Shown here: piece by piece, positions 44,510-53,094 of the stretch
Layout of the letters: each line of letters begins with the position of its first letter
Position numbering within the stretch: position 1 is the first letter of the stretch
Origin: Streptomyces hoynatensis
GTDB lineage: Bacteria; Actinomycetota; Actinomycetes; Streptomycetales; Streptomycetaceae
Direction of reading: 5' to 3'
Assembly (NCBI RefSeq): GCF_003626535.1
Contig: NZ_RBAL01000005.1
Span: 332,466-396,465, forward strand
DNA length: 64,000 nucleotides
The notes under the pieces: generated by a model
Databases searched by the model: none
What the model saw: only the letters and a program-made list of their open reading frames with translations
Told to the model about the DNA's origin: nothing
Made by a program: the position numbers and the translations under genes

Positions 44510-44800
44510 TCAGCCGCCCGCCCCGCGGACCGCGGCGAAGAGCAGGATGGCCGCCACCAGCAGGGCGCTGAGCCCGGTCCTGAACCAGAACGCCGGGGTG
44601 CGTTCCCGCTCCGCGGACGCCACCGCGTGCGAGCCGGACAGGTGCCGAAGGGCCACGCGCCGGGGCGCGAGCGGGGTGTTGCTGCGCCACCCGCAGGTTT
44701 CGCACGCCACCAACTGCGCCCTCCCGCGCACCTCCACCCGCACCACGTGCTCCCGCCCGTCCGGCCCCCGGCCGACGAACCTGCCCACCGTGTCGCTCAT
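44510..44800 (-). CDS. Small membrane-anchored protein with a Cys pair, unknown function
   Basis: A 96-residue protein. The N-terminal part has VACETCGWRSNTPL, a likely zinc knuckle, and the C-terminus has one membrane segment (TGLSALLVAAILLFAAVRG). It starts MSDTVGRFVGRGPDGREHVV. Similar small proteins are common in Streptomyces but uncharacterised. It stands between a VOC gene and an AraC gene; the upstream gene end is 93 bp away. Confidence 0.7.
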   Translation of the reverse strand: MSDTVGRFVGRGPDGREHVVRVEVRGRAQLVACETCGWRSNTPLAPRRVALRHLSGSHAVASAERERTPAFWFRTGLSALLVAAILLFAAVRGAGG

Positions 44801-44892
44801 GCGTTCCCCCACCACTCCCCGCGGAACTCCGCCCGCCCGGGAGGACTGCGGCCCGGCGCCCGGCGGTTCCGGCGGGCCGGGACCGGCGGCCC

Positions 44893-45618
44893 TCAGCCCT
44901 CCCCGGTGCCCGCGCCCGCCCCGTGCCCGGTGGCCAGGAGCAGGGACAGCGGCAGGCCCGTCAGGGCCCGCACCTCGCGGGCCAGATGCGCCTGGTCGGC
45001 ATACCCGGCGCGCGCCGCCGTCTCGGCGCCCGGCACACCGCTCCGGCTGAGGCGCAGCGCGCGCTGCAGCCGCAGCACCCGGGCGAGGGTCTTCGGGCCG
45101 TAGCCGAAGGCCGCCAGGCTGCGCCGGCGCAGCTGCCGCTCGCTCAGGCCGAGGCGCGCCGCCGTCTCCCCGACCCCGCGCCCCGCGCGCAGCGCCGCGA
45201 CCGCGGCGACCCGCCACGGCTCCCGCGGCCCCGCCGCCCGCAGCCGGGGCGCGGCCACCGCCTCGAGCGCCGCCCCCGGGTCGGCCGCCGCGGCGACCCG
45301 TTCGGTCAGCTCCAGGACCCGCCGCCGGGGCCACAGCGCCGCCAGCGGCACCCGCAGATCGGTCAGCTCGTGCGCCGGCACCCCGAACACGTCCGGCCCG
45401 TCCCCCGGCGCGAACCGCACCCCCGCGAACCGGCGCACGCGCGGTCCGCTCTCCATCAGGAGCGGCCCGGTGTCCGGGCCTGCGACGAGCAGCGCCCCGT
45501 CCGCCCAGATCAGGTCCATGCAGCCGTCGGGCAGCACCCGGCCGCTGCCCACCGCCTCGGTGCGCCACACCACGGCGCCGCCGAGTTCGGGCGCGAGCGC
45601 CGGACGTTCCTCGTACAC
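44893..45618 (-). CDS. AraC-family regulator
   Basis: A 241-residue regulator. The N-terminal ligand part contains LPDGCMDLIWADGALLVAGP (DUF6597-like), and the C-terminal AraC DNA-binding domain has GVGETAARLGLSERQLRRR and AARAGYADQAHLAREVRALT. GTG 45618 begins VYEERPALAPELGG. It is divergent from a VOC protein gene only 25 bp away, so it probably controls that gene. Confidence 0.9.
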   Translation of the reverse strand: MYEERPALAPELGGAVVWRTEAVGSGRVLPDGCMDLIWADGALLVAGPDTGPLLMESGPRVRRFAGVRFAPGDGPDVFGVPAHELTDLRVPLAALWPRRRVLELTERVAAAADPGAALEAVAAPRLRAAGPREPWRVAAVAALRAGRGVGETAARLGLSERQLRRRSLAAFGYGPKTLARVLRLQRALRLSRSGVPGAETAARAGYADQAHLAREVRALTGLPLSLLLATGHGAGAGTGEG

Positions 45619-45643
45619 ACCGCAAGCATGGCACGCTGCCGGA

Positions 45644-46057
45644 ATGCGCCATCTGGGTCTTCTCACGCTCGTCGTGCCCGACTACGACGAGGCCATCGCC
45701 TACTACACCGGGGTGCTCGGCTTCGCGCTGCGGTGCGACACGCCCCTGGCCGAGGAGGGCAAGCCCGGCAAGCGGTGGGTCGTCGTCGCGCCGGACCCCG
45801 ACGCCGAAACCGGGCTGCTGCTGGCCCGCGCCGCGGGCCAGGAACAGCGCGCCAGGGTGGGCGACCAGACGGGCGGCCGGGTCGGCTTCTTCCTGTACAC
45901 CGACGACTTCGCGGCCGATCACGCCCGGCTGAGCGCGGCCGGGGTGACCTTCACGCGGGCGCCGCGCGAGGAACCGTACGGCAGGGTCGCCGTCTTCGCC
46001 GACCGCTACGGCAACCTCTGGGACCTCATCCAGCCCGCGTCGGGCCCCTCGGCGTAG
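45644..46057 (+). CDS. VOC/glyoxalase-fold protein
   Basis: A 137-residue VOC protein: LLTLVVPDYDEAIAYYTGVL opens the first repeat and VAVFADRYGNLWDLIQP closes the second, with the Glu/His metal pattern typical of the family. The divergent AraC regulator with a shared 25-bp region is a common pairing. The 3' end overlaps the convergent phosphotransferase gene by 52 bp. Substrate unknown. Confidence 0.9.
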   Translation: MRHLGLLTLVVPDYDEAIAYYTGVLGFALRCDTPLAEEGKPGKRWVVVAPDPDAETGLLLARAAGQEQRARVGDQTGGRVGFFLYTDDFAADHARLSAAGVTFTRAPREEPYGRVAVFADRYGNLWDLIQPASGPSA

Positions 46058-47001
46058 CAGCGGAGCAGTTCGAGCAGGCGGTTGCCCGGCTGCGCGCTCC
46101 AGTGCGCGAGCCGCGGCTCGGGCGGGGTGGGCAGCCTCGCCAGGGCCCAGCCGAGGTGGTGCCACAGCACCCGGTCGAGCCACTGCCGCCGCTCTTCGCC
46201 GCCGCCCTCGCCGAGGTACCCGGCGAGCACCTCGGGGACGGCCCGCGGCGGCACCTTCGCGAACTCCACCGCGGGGTCGGCCAGGGCCGCGTCGCCCCAG
46301 TCGAGCAGGGCCGTCAGCTCGCCGGTGCCGGGTTCGGCCAGCAGATTCCCCGCGGACACGTCCCCGTGGATCAGGACCGGCCGCGGCGGCGCGGCGGGAA
46401 GCCTGGCGGCCAATGCGCCGAACCAGCCGATCAGCCAGCGGGCCAGCCCGGCGCTCAGGTAGCCGTCCGCGGCGAGCCGCTCGACGCCGGGGCGCGGGTC
46501 CTCCTGCGCGTCGGCCGGCACGGCGGCGGGCGGGCTCGCCGCCGCGCCGTGCAGCCGCGCCAGCGCCCGGCCGAGGGAGCGGTGCAGGCGCGGGCCCGGC
46601 TCCTCGCCCGGGCTCACGCCCGGGGCGCGGCGCAGCACCAGGTAGGGGGCGGCGCCCGCGGGCTCGCCCAGTTCGAGCAGTTCGGGGGTGGGCACGCCCA
46701 GGTCCCTGACGTGCGGGATGACCGCGGCCTCCTTGCACAGGTCGGCCGCGGGGCCGGGCGCATCCGCCAGGGCCGCCTTCAGCACCAAGTCGCGGCCGAG
46801 CAGGTGGACGACGGACGCCGCGCCCTGCGCCGGCGCGAGCACCACCTCGTCCGCCGGCACGCCGTAACGCGCCGCGACCCGCAGGGCCAGGGCCCGTGCG
46901 CGGCCCGCGCCGCGGCCGGGCCCCGGGGCGTTCGGCCGGCCCGGCTCACTGCCCGGCGCGTGGCCGGGACTTCGCGCGCCCTCCCCGGCGGAGGCCGTCA
47001 C
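46006..47001 (-). CDS. Aminoglycoside phosphotransferase (APH)-family kinase
   Basis: A 331-residue kinase-fold protein. The ATP site Lys is in LLGRDLVLKAALADAPG, the catalytic loop is VLIHGDVSAGNLL (HGD-x4-N) and the metal Asp is in LTALLDWGDAALADPAVEFA. The first ~35 residues are Gly/Pro-rich. The family includes antibiotic kinases but also many housekeeping small-molecule kinases, so resistance is not implied. GTG 47001 overlaps the upstream gene stop by 4 bp, so it is coupled to the Pro/Gly-rich membrane protein gene. Confidence 0.85.
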   Translation of the reverse strand: MTASAGEGARSPGHAPGSEPGRPNAPGPGRGAGRARALALRVAARYGVPADEVVLAPAQGAASVVHLLGRDLVLKAALADAPGPAADLCKEAAVIPHVRDLGVPTPELLELGEPAGAAPYLVLRRAPGVSPGEEPGPRLHRSLGRALARLHGAAASPPAAVPADAQEDPRPGVERLAADGYLSAGLARWLIGWFGALAARLPAAPPRPVLIHGDVSAGNLLAEPGTGELTALLDWGDAALADPAVEFAKVPPRAVPEVLAGYLGEGGGEERRQWLDRVLWHHLGWALARLPTPPEPRLAHWSAQPGNRLLELLRCYAEGPDAGWMRSQRLP

Positions 47002-47789
47002 CTCGGCGGGTCGGCGGGCCGCTGCGGGTGCTGCCACGGCCCCTGGCCGCCCTGCCCGCCCTGCCCGCCCTGGTCGACCGGGGCGCCGGGCTGGTGTCCG
47101 GCACCGGGAGCGCCCGCGGGCCCGTGCGGGTACGGCGCCGCCGGCGGGTACGGGGTCCCCGGCGGGTAGGCCGCCGCCTGCCCGTACGCACCGGGCGCGG
47201 GCGGGGGAGCCTGCCCGGGCGCGGGAGCCTGCCCGGGCGCGGGCGCGGTACCCGGCGCGCCGGCCGGTCCTGGCGCGTAGGGCGGCCCCGGCGCATAGGG
47301 CGGGTTCTGCATGCCGGGCGCGCCCGGCGCGTACGCCCCCTGCGCCATGCCGGGCGCGCCCGGCACGCCGAACGCTCCCGGGGGCGCGGTCAGCGCCGGG
47401 AAGAACATGTCCAGCTCGTTGCGCCACCACCGGTGGACGTTGAAGCGGGTGGGCCGGGTGTGGCCGGGGATCAGCAGCCGGAAGGAGCTCCAGAGGGTGC
47501 CGCGCCTGGCGTCCGTGATCAGCCCGGGCACCTGCTGCCGCGGCAGCACGAACGCCAGCTCCTTGGGCCGGTTGCTGGCCCGGCTCGCCCGGTGAAAGAC
47601 CACGGCCTGCTCGGTGAGCGTCACGAAGTAGTAGTCCACCAGGAGCAGGGCCAGCGCGCTGACGGCGCTGAGCAGCCAGGGGCTCGGCCCGGTGACCGTC
47701 TGCATCGTGACGATCGGCCGGTCCTGCGGGTTGACCTGGGCGATGGCCTCCGCGACCTGCGCGCGCATCGTTTCCTTGCGTATGGCCAT
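46998..47789 (-). CDS. Membrane protein with long Pro/Gly/Ala-rich tail
   Basis: A 263-residue protein. Residues 1-130 contain a conserved part with one or two hydrophobic segments (SPWLLSAVSALALLLVDYYFV at about 38) and FHRASRASNRPKELAFVLPR. Residues 135-263 are Pro/Gly/Ala/Tyr repeats of GAPG, APGPP and PAPGQ. Such tails may be disordered cytoplasmic regions. The gene is upstream of, and overlaps, the APH-family gene. Function unknown. Confidence 0.72.
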   Translation of the reverse strand: MAIRKETMRAQVAEAIAQVNPQDRPIVTMQTVTGPSPWLLSAVSALALLLVDYYFVTLTEQAVVFHRASRASNRPKELAFVLPRQQVPGLITDARRGTLWSSFRLLIPGHTRPTRFNVHRWWRNELDMFFPALTAPPGAFGVPGAPGMAQGAYAPGAPGMQNPPYAPGPPYAPGPAGAPGTAPAPGQAPAPGQAPPPAPGAYGQAAAYPPGTPYPPAAPYPHGPAGAPGAGHQPGAPVDQGGQGGQGGQGPWQHPQRPADPPR

Positions 47790-47949
47790 GCGTTCCCGGT
47801 CCTCCCGTGTGGCCCCCCGCGGGCCGCGGGCAGTCTAGTACCCGCCCCTCCCGGCCCCGGCGGGCCGGCCGCGAGGCGGACGCCCCCCGCCCGGCGGCCC
47901 GACGCGGGCCCAGGGCCGGGCCCGGCCGGGGGCGGGGTCGGCGCCGGCG

Positions 47950-48546
47950 CTACGCACGCGTGGGGCGGAGGACCCGGCCGGTGTACGTGCCGGTCACGGC
48001 CGCGAGGTAGGCGCGCGCCACGTCGCGCGCGGGCGTGCCCGCCGCGCCGTCGCGGCCCATCGCCTCCAGCGTCTCGGACACCCAGCCCGGGCTGACCACG
48101 TTCACCCGCGGCCCGTCCGGCAGGTCGACGGCCGCCGCCGCGGCGAAGGCCTCAAGGCCCGCGTTGACCAGCGCGCCGAACGAGCCGCCCGGGGTCGGCT
48201 CCTCGAACACGCCGCCGGTCAGCGTGATCGAACCCCCCGTGCCGAGGTGGCCGATGGCCTGCCTGACCAGCCGCACCTGCCCGAGCAGCTTTCCTTCGAG
48301 CCCCGTCAGGTACTCCGCGTCGGTCCCCTCGGTCAGCCGGGTCAGGTTCCCGCTCGCCGCGCAGCACACCACCGCCCCAAGCCCCGGCAGGGAGGCGAGC
48401 AGCGCGGCCACCGAGTCGGGGTCGGCGATGTCCACCCGAACCCCGCCGCGCCGCGAGGCGCGTACCACCTCGTGCCCCGCCTCTTCGAGCGCGGCCGAGA
48501 CGGCCCGCCCGATGACGCCCGTGGCGCCTATCACCAGTGTCTTCAC
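47950..48546 (-). CDS. Short-chain dehydrogenase
   Basis: A 198-residue short SDR. The cofactor motif is VIGATGVIGRAVSAALEEAG (G-x-x-G-x-x-G, an NADP-type start with RASRRGG after it). Serine of SITLTGGVFE and the VNVVSPGWVSETLEAMG region are present, but the classical Tyr-x3-Lys is replaced (VNAGLEAFAAAAA), so catalytic activity is doubtful. GTG 48546 begins VKTLVIGATG. Followed closely on the same strand by nothing; the YCII gene is upstream, 66 bp away. Confidence 0.85.
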   Translation of the reverse strand: MKTLVIGATGVIGRAVSAALEEAGHEVVRASRRGGVRVDIADPDSVAALLASLPGLGAVVCCAASGNLTRLTEGTDAEYLTGLEGKLLGQVRLVRQAIGHLGTGGSITLTGGVFEEPTPGGSFGALVNAGLEAFAAAAAVDLPDGPRVNVVSPGWVSETLEAMGRDGAAGTPARDVARAYLAAVTGTYTGRVLRPTRA

Positions 48547-48612
48547 GCCCCCAGCCTGCACCGCGCCCCGGCGCGCACGGCGCCCGGGGCACGGCGCTTC
48601 ACGCCCCGGTGC

Positions 48613-48873
48613 TCAGGGCCCGACCACCGGACGCCACTCGCGGATGCCCACCACCTCCACGCCGGGCGTGCGGTAGTAGGGGTCGTCCGCCATGACGCGC
48701 TCCAGCTCCGGGCGTTCGAGGGGAAAGAGGAGCACGGCCCCGGAGTCGTCGGCGAAGGGGCCGGCGGCCGTCAGCCGCCCCTCCTCGTGAAGGCGGGCCA
48801 GCACCTCGCGGTGCGCGGGGCGGGCGGCCAGCCGCTCGGGGGCCGCGGTGAAGGCGAGTTCGAGGATCAGCAT
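48613..48873 (-). CDS. YCII-related protein
   Basis: An 86-residue protein of the YCII fold: RLAARPAHREVLARLHEEGR, TAAGPFADDSGAVLLFPLER and MADDPYYRTPGVEVVGIREW are the family order (conserved His in PAHREVLARL and Asp in MADDPYY). Such proteins are putative small enzymes, often near sigma factors. It is divergent from the Crp-family regulator, 24 bp apart. Confidence 0.9.
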   Translation of the reverse strand: MLILELAFTAAPERLAARPAHREVLARLHEEGRLTAAGPFADDSGAVLLFPLERPELERVMADDPYYRTPGVEVVGIREWRPVVGP

Positions 48874-48897
48874 GCGCCGGACGGTACGGTCGGCCGG

Positions 48898-49572
48898 GTG
48901 GCCGCGTCTGTATCACTCGCTTCACTCAGGGCCGTTCCCCTCCTGGCCGCGTTGCCCGAGGAGCGGCTGCGCGCGCTGGGCGACCGCGCCGCGCCGCGCC
49001 GCCATCCGGCGGGCCGGGTGCTGCGGCACGCCGGGGAGCCGGCCACGCACCTGCTGTGCCTGCTGTCCGGGCGGGTGGCCGCCACCGCGACCACCGCGGG
49101 CGGGCGGGTGCTGCGCTTCGGCGAGTTCGCCGCGCCGTGCGCGCTGGACAAGGTGGCCCTGATCGACGGGCGCGGGCACACGGCCACGCTCACCGCCGTC
49201 ACCCCCTGCGTCGTCCTGCCGGTGCCGCGGGCGGAGTTCCTCGCCATGGCCGAGGACGTGCCCGCCGTCCGCGGCCATGTGCTGCGGGTTCTCGCGGCGG
49301 GGGCGCGGCGACAGCAGGAACGGTTCGCCGCCACCGCGACCCTCCCGGTCGTGGCGCGGCTCGCCGCCTGGCTGCTGGCCGAGGCGGGCGCCGACGGCCG
49401 GGTCGGGCTGCCGGGCGGCCAGCAGGGGGTGGCCGACCTGCTCGGCACCACCCGCGTCACGGTGAACCGGGCCCTGTCCCGGCTGCGGCGGGAGGGGCTG
49501 GTGGCGACGGAACGCGGCGCCGTCCGGGTGCTGGCCCCGGAACTGCTGGCCCTGCGCGCCGGCCGGCCCTGA
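48898..49572 (+). CDS. Crp/Fnr-family transcriptional regulator
   Basis: A 224-residue regulator. An N-terminal cyclic-nucleotide-binding-fold domain (PLLAALPEERLRALGDRAAP, LLCLLSGRVAATATTAGG) precedes a C-terminal winged helix with GGQQGVADLLGTTRVTVNRA and LSRLRREGLVATERGAVRV. No Fe-S cysteine cluster is seen; the ligand site residues for cAMP are not obvious. GTG 48898 is the start. It lies divergent to YCII and convergent to a TetR gene. Confidence 0.9.
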   Translation: MAASVSLASLRAVPLLAALPEERLRALGDRAAPRRHPAGRVLRHAGEPATHLLCLLSGRVAATATTAGGRVLRFGEFAAPCALDKVALIDGRGHTATLTAVTPCVVLPVPRAEFLAMAEDVPAVRGHVLRVLAAGARRQQERFAATATLPVVARLAAWLLAEAGADGRVGLPGGQQGVADLLGTTRVTVNRALSRLRREGLVATERGAVRVLAPELLALRAGRP

Positions 49573-49655
49573 CCCGCGCGCCCCTCCGCGGCCCACGCCG
49601 CCAGGCCGCCTCCGCTCGCCCCGCCCCACCTCCGACGCCCCCGCCCGGGCGCCGG

Positions 49656-50438
49656 TCAGCCCGCCGCCCGGCCGCCGGTCCTGCGCCGGTGTGCCTTCTG
49701 CCGGCAGGCCGCCCCGCAGTACCGCGCCGGGCGGCCCGTCCTGGCCACCGGCAGGGGGCGGCCGCACATCGGGCAGCGCGGGGTTTCGTCGCGGGAAGCG
49801 GCGCCTGTTTCGTTACGCCCGGCGCGCTCCGACCCGGTTTCGTTACGGGGTTCCGTTACGGCAGGGCGGGGGCGCAGGCCGTCGCACATCACCGCGGTCA
49901 GCAGCCCGGGGGCGCCGGCGGCGCCGCGGCCCTGCTCCATCGCCGCGCAGCCGGTCACCAGCAGCCGCACCTCGGCGGCGCCCACGTCACGGCGGACCGC
50001 CCCCGCGGCCTGCGCCCCGGCGAGCAGCCGCCCGAGCACCGCCTCGAACTCCCGCCTGGCCCCGGGCGCGGGGCCGTCCGCGGTTCGGCCCGGCGCCTCG
50101 CGGGCGAGGGCGTCGCACAGGGCGCGGTTGAACGCGGCCATCGCCACCACGCGTTCGAGGAAGGCGAAGAAGGCGGCCCCCGGATCGGCCGCCGCCGTCA
50201 GCTCGCGCGCCTCGGCGACGCACCGCTCGACACTCTCGGCGATCACCGCCCCGAACAGGTCCTCCTTGGAGGGGAAATGCCGGTAGACGGTGCCCGCGCC
50301 CACCCCGGCCCGCCGCGCGATCTCGCCGAGCGGAACCATCCTCCCCTCGGCCCCGAACGCCGCCCGCGCCGCCTCCAGCACCCGCGCCCGGTTGCGTCTT
50401 GCGTCGGCCCTCGCCGGCGGCGAGCCGTGCTCCCTCAT
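49656..50438 (-). CDS. TetR-family regulator with a C-terminal CxxC zinc-finger-like tail
   Basis: A 260-residue protein. The N-terminal HTH is VPLGEIARRAGVGAGTVYRH followed by FPSKEDLFGAV. After the helical ligand domain the chain continues for ~65 residues and ends CPMCGRPLP...GRPARYCGAACRQKAHRRR, a C-x2-C...C-x3-C arrangement plus His, as in short zinc fingers. TetR proteins normally end near residue 190-200, so this is a fusion. ATG 50438 is used. It is divergent from the NmrA-like gene. Confidence 0.85.
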   Translation of the reverse strand: MREHGSPPARADARRNRARVLEAARAAFGAEGRMVPLGEIARRAGVGAGTVYRHFPSKEDLFGAVIAESVERCVAEARELTAAADPGAAFFAFLERVVAMAAFNRALCDALAREAPGRTADGPAPGARREFEAVLGRLLAGAQAAGAVRRDVGAAEVRLLVTGCAAMEQGRGAAGAPGLLTAVMCDGLRPRPAVTEPRNETGSERAGRNETGAASRDETPRCPMCGRPLPVARTGRPARYCGAACRQKAHRRRTGGRAAG

Positions 50439-50470
50439 GCCCTGCCCTCCCGTCCCGTGACCGGCCCACA

Positions 50471-50501
50471 TTGACAAACGGGTTGGACGCTCCGGTACGT
50501 T
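50471..50501 (+). promoter_or_regulatory. Promoter of the NmrA-like gene
   Basis: TTGACA at 50471-50476, 19 bases, then TACGTT (50496-50501). Imperfect palindromic pieces CGGGTT and AACCGG flank it at 50479-50506, where the divergent TetR regulator may bind. Confidence 0.5.
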
Positions 50502-50550
50502 AACCGGGTCACGAATTCCGATTGTAGGCCCTTCGTCCCCGGAGAATCCC

Positions 50551-51582
50551 ATGAACGACCCCCGCGGCGCCCTCCCCCAAGGCCCCCAGGCCCCCTTCGC
50601 CTGTGCCCTCCCCGGCGACCCGCCGGGCAGCCTCCCCCGCCAGGCCCCGCACGGCCTCCCACGCGTTGCCGCGCGGGAGGCGCGGGCCGAGCTGACCATC
50701 CTGGTCACCGGCGCCACCGGCCAGCAGGGCGGCGCCACCGCGGCCAGGCTCCTCGCCGACGGCTGGCGGGTGCGGGCGCTGACCCGCGACGCGAACGGCC
50801 CGGCCGCGAAGGCCCTGGCGGCGGCGGGCGCCGAGGTGGTCACCGGCGACCTGCTGGACCGCGCCTCCCTCGACGCGGCGGCGAGCGGGGCGTACGGCGT
50901 CTTCAGCGTCCAGCCGACCCCGGGCATGCCGGGCCTGCCGCCCGGTTACGGCCCCGCCGAGGAGGTCCGCGCCGGGGTCAACGTCGCCGAGGCGGCCCTG
51001 GCCGCGGGCGCCGGGCACCTCGTCTACGCCTCGGCCTTCGGCGCCGACCAGAACCCGGAGCTGTCGACGCTGCGCACCAAGGCGGAGATCGAGGAGCGCA
51101 TCCGCGCGCTCGGCCTCTCCGCCACCGTGCTGCGCCCGGCCTCCTTCATGGAGAACCTCGCCCACCCCGTCTGGGGCCTGCGCGAGGGCGCGCTGGCGAC
51201 CCCGTACGCCCCCGGCACGCGCCAGCAGCTGATCGCCCTGGAGGACATCGCCGGCTTCGCCGCCGCCGCCTTCGCGGAACCGGAGCGGTGGCGCGGGCGC
51301 GCCCTCTCCCTGGCGGGCGACACCCTGACGCCCGTCGAGCAGGCCGCGGCGATCAGCCGGGCCCTCGGCCGCGAGGTGCCGTACACACAGCTGCCGCTTG
51401 CGGCGATCCGGGCACGCAGCGAGGAGGCGGCCCGCGGCATCGCGTCGCTGAACGAGGGCAGGTACGCGCTCGTCGACGTCGAGGAGTTGCGCGCCCTGCG
51501 CCCCGGCCTGCTGGACTTCGGGGCCTGGCTGGAGCGCACGGGCGCCGCCCGGCTCAGCGCGCTGCTCGACGCCGCCCACTGA
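50551..51582 (+). CDS. NmrA-like NAD(P)-binding protein
   Basis: A 343-residue protein. The first ~45 residues are a Pro/Ala-rich extension; then the Rossmann motif LTILVTGATGQQGGATAARL, the GVFSVQPTPG loop, LVYASAFGADQNPELSTLRTK and LRPASFMENLAHP, all NmrA/QOR2-like. Such proteins sense or reduce NAD(P) substrates such as quinones. ATG 50551 follows GGAG seven bases upstream. The divergent TetR probably regulates it. Confidence 0.88.
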   Translation: MNDPRGALPQGPQAPFACALPGDPPGSLPRQAPHGLPRVAAREARAELTILVTGATGQQGGATAARLLADGWRVRALTRDANGPAAKALAAAGAEVVTGDLLDRASLDAAASGAYGVFSVQPTPGMPGLPPGYGPAEEVRAGVNVAEAALAAGAGHLVYASAFGADQNPELSTLRTKAEIEERIRALGLSATVLRPASFMENLAHPVWGLREGALATPYAPGTRQQLIALEDIAGFAAAAFAEPERWRGRALSLAGDTLTPVEQAAAISRALGREVPYTQLPLAAIRARSEEAARGIASLNEGRYALVDVEELRALRPGLLDFGAWLERTGAARLSALLDAAH

Positions 51583-51907
51583 ACCGAGGCCGCCCACCGC
51601 GCCGAGGCCGCCCACCGCGCCGAGGCCGCCCACCGCGCCGAGGCCGCCCACCGCGCCGGGGCCGCCGGGCGGCCGTGGGGGCGGCGGCCCCCGCGGCGCC
51701 GACGGGCTGCGCGGGTGGGGCGGCCCCCGGCTGCCCCGGCGGGTTGGGAAGCGCCCGCAACTCGGCGGCCACCCGCTCCGCGTCCCGGTCCACCCGATCC
51801 GCGGCGCCGTAGGGCGGCACCAGTGGGAACCGCCCGCGGCGGTGGTTGCGCTCCAGCGCCCACACCAGGAGGACCAGGCCCGCGGCGGCCGGCAACAGGC
51901 CGATCAC
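51554..51907 (-). CDS. Small protein with RRGGRP repeats
   Basis: A 117-residue protein. It starts VIGLLPAAAGLVLLVWALER, one membrane segment, then a charged middle (RVDRDAERVAAELRALPNPP) and about four tandem RRGGRP-type hexads encoded by an 18-bp repeat at 51584-51655. GTG 51907 overlaps the methyltransferase stop by 4 bp. The conserved-looking part is the first ~60 residues; the repeat may be slippage-generated. Function unknown. Confidence 0.6.
   Translation of the reverse strand: MIGLLPAAAGLVLLVWALERNHRRGRFPLVPPYGAADRVDRDAERVAAELRALPNPPGQPGAAPPAQPVGAAGAAAPTAARRPRRGGRPRRGGRPRRGGRPRRGGRPRFSGRRRAAR
51584..51655. repeat. 18-bp tandem repeat
   Basis: Four tandem copies of CCGAGGCCGCCCACCGCG-type sequence, with a degenerate fifth. 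It lies in the 3' part of the small RRGGRP protein gene on the minus strand and just past the NmrA-like gene stop on the plus strand. Confidence 0.9.
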
Positions 51908-52899
51908 CGCGCCCGGCCTGCGGCGCGCCGGCCGGCCGAGGGGGCGGCCGGCTTGACCGCGTGGCCCTTGAAGAACGTGTAGTGGAAGATTCCGCCGGGC
52001 CCGGCCGTCAGCCGCAGGTCGTCGAGGCCGCGCGCGAACTCCTCCGCGGTGCTGAGTCCCGCGGCCACGGCCTCCTCCCGGACGCCCTCCACCATGCCGA
52101 TGAACGTGTTGCGGGTGAAGCCCTCGACGAGCTCCGGCCTGGTCTCGTCCGCGTAGACGGTGCGCGGCCGCACCTCCACCTCGGCGAACCCGGCCGCGGA
52201 GAGCAAGGGCTGCACCCGGCGCCCGATCAGCCCGTTCCCGCCCGCGGCCGCCTGCAGGGCGACCAGGCAGTCGATCGCCGCCGTGGCCCGCTCGCTCGCG
52301 GGGTGGAAGAACGCCGAGCCGTGGTCGCCCTCGATGACCGTGATCGTCCCTCCTGGCCGCAGCACCCGCCGCAAGCCGGCCAGGGCACCCACCGGGTCCG
52401 CCAGGTGCTCCAGCACGAAGCACACGAAGACGTGGTCGAACTCGCCCTCGGCGAAGGGAAGTTCGTACAGGTCGGCCTGGCGGAACTCCAGGCGCGCGTG
52501 CGGGGCGTGCGCGGCCAGGCGGGCGCGGGCCTCGGCCAGGGAGGCGGCCGAGCGGTCGAGGGCCACGACGTGTGCGTCCGGGCTCGCGGCGACCAGGTGC
52601 ATCGTCTGCGCCCCGACGCCGCACCCCGCCTCGAGCACCCTGCTGCCCGCCGGATAGCCGGGACCGTCGTGCAGCAGCGCGGCGAGCACGTCCGCCTGGG
52701 CACGCAGCCGCGCGGTCTCCTCGCCCGAGTACCCGTGTACATAGGCGGCGCCGCCGAAAGCGCCATGGCTCGTGGCAGGGACGGCGCTCCGCGCGCCTCC
52801 TGCGGCGCCGGACGAGGGGACCGGGGCGGACGGCGGCGCCGCGGCGGGAGCGGAAGCGGGCGAGGGCGAAGGCGAGGCAGAGGCTGTCGTGGTGTCCAT
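51904..52899 (-). CDS. SAM-dependent methyltransferase
   Basis: A 331-residue protein. After a ~40-residue Ser/Ala/Pro-rich N-terminus, the class I methyltransferase motifs appear: motif I VLEAGCGVGAQTMHL (about residue 95), motif II acidic end VVALDRS, post-I region FRQADLYELPFAEGEFDHVF and motif IV/V VLRPGGTITVIEGDHG. The enzyme is in the cytoplasm; the acceptor is unknown. ATG 52899 is taken; upstream in-frame sequence is not conserved-looking. Overlaps the downstream small gene by 4 bp. Confidence 0.9.
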   Translation of the reverse strand: MDTTTASASPSPSPASAPAAAPPSAPVPSSGAAGGARSAVPATSHGAFGGAAYVHGYSGEETARLRAQADVLAALLHDGPGYPAGSRVLEAGCGVGAQTMHLVAASPDAHVVALDRSAASLAEARARLAAHAPHARLEFRQADLYELPFAEGEFDHVFVCFVLEHLADPVGALAGLRRVLRPGGTITVIEGDHGSAFFHPASERATAAIDCLVALQAAAGGNGLIGRRVQPLLSAAGFAEVEVRPRTVYADETRPELVEGFTRNTFIGMVEGVREEAVAAGLSTAEEFARGLDDLRLTAGPGGIFHYTFFKGHAVKPAAPSAGRRAAGRAR

Positions 52900-53094
52900 G
52901 GGCCCACCCTGCTGCCGCGGTGGACCGGCGAACAGATCCAATGGGGAGCACACCGGCAGGTCCAAACCCACAGGACCCGCCTCCCCGCGCCTCGGCCCCG
53001 CCGAGCACCGGGCCACCCGCCGCCGGACGCCCCACCGCGACCCCCCGGCCGAACCACCCCTCGGCCGAACCACCCCCCGGGCGAAGGGACCGCG

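Noticed and set aside
46006..47001. APH-family gene as antibiotic resistance
   Set aside because: The family includes many metabolic kinases, and nothing nearby suggests resistance.
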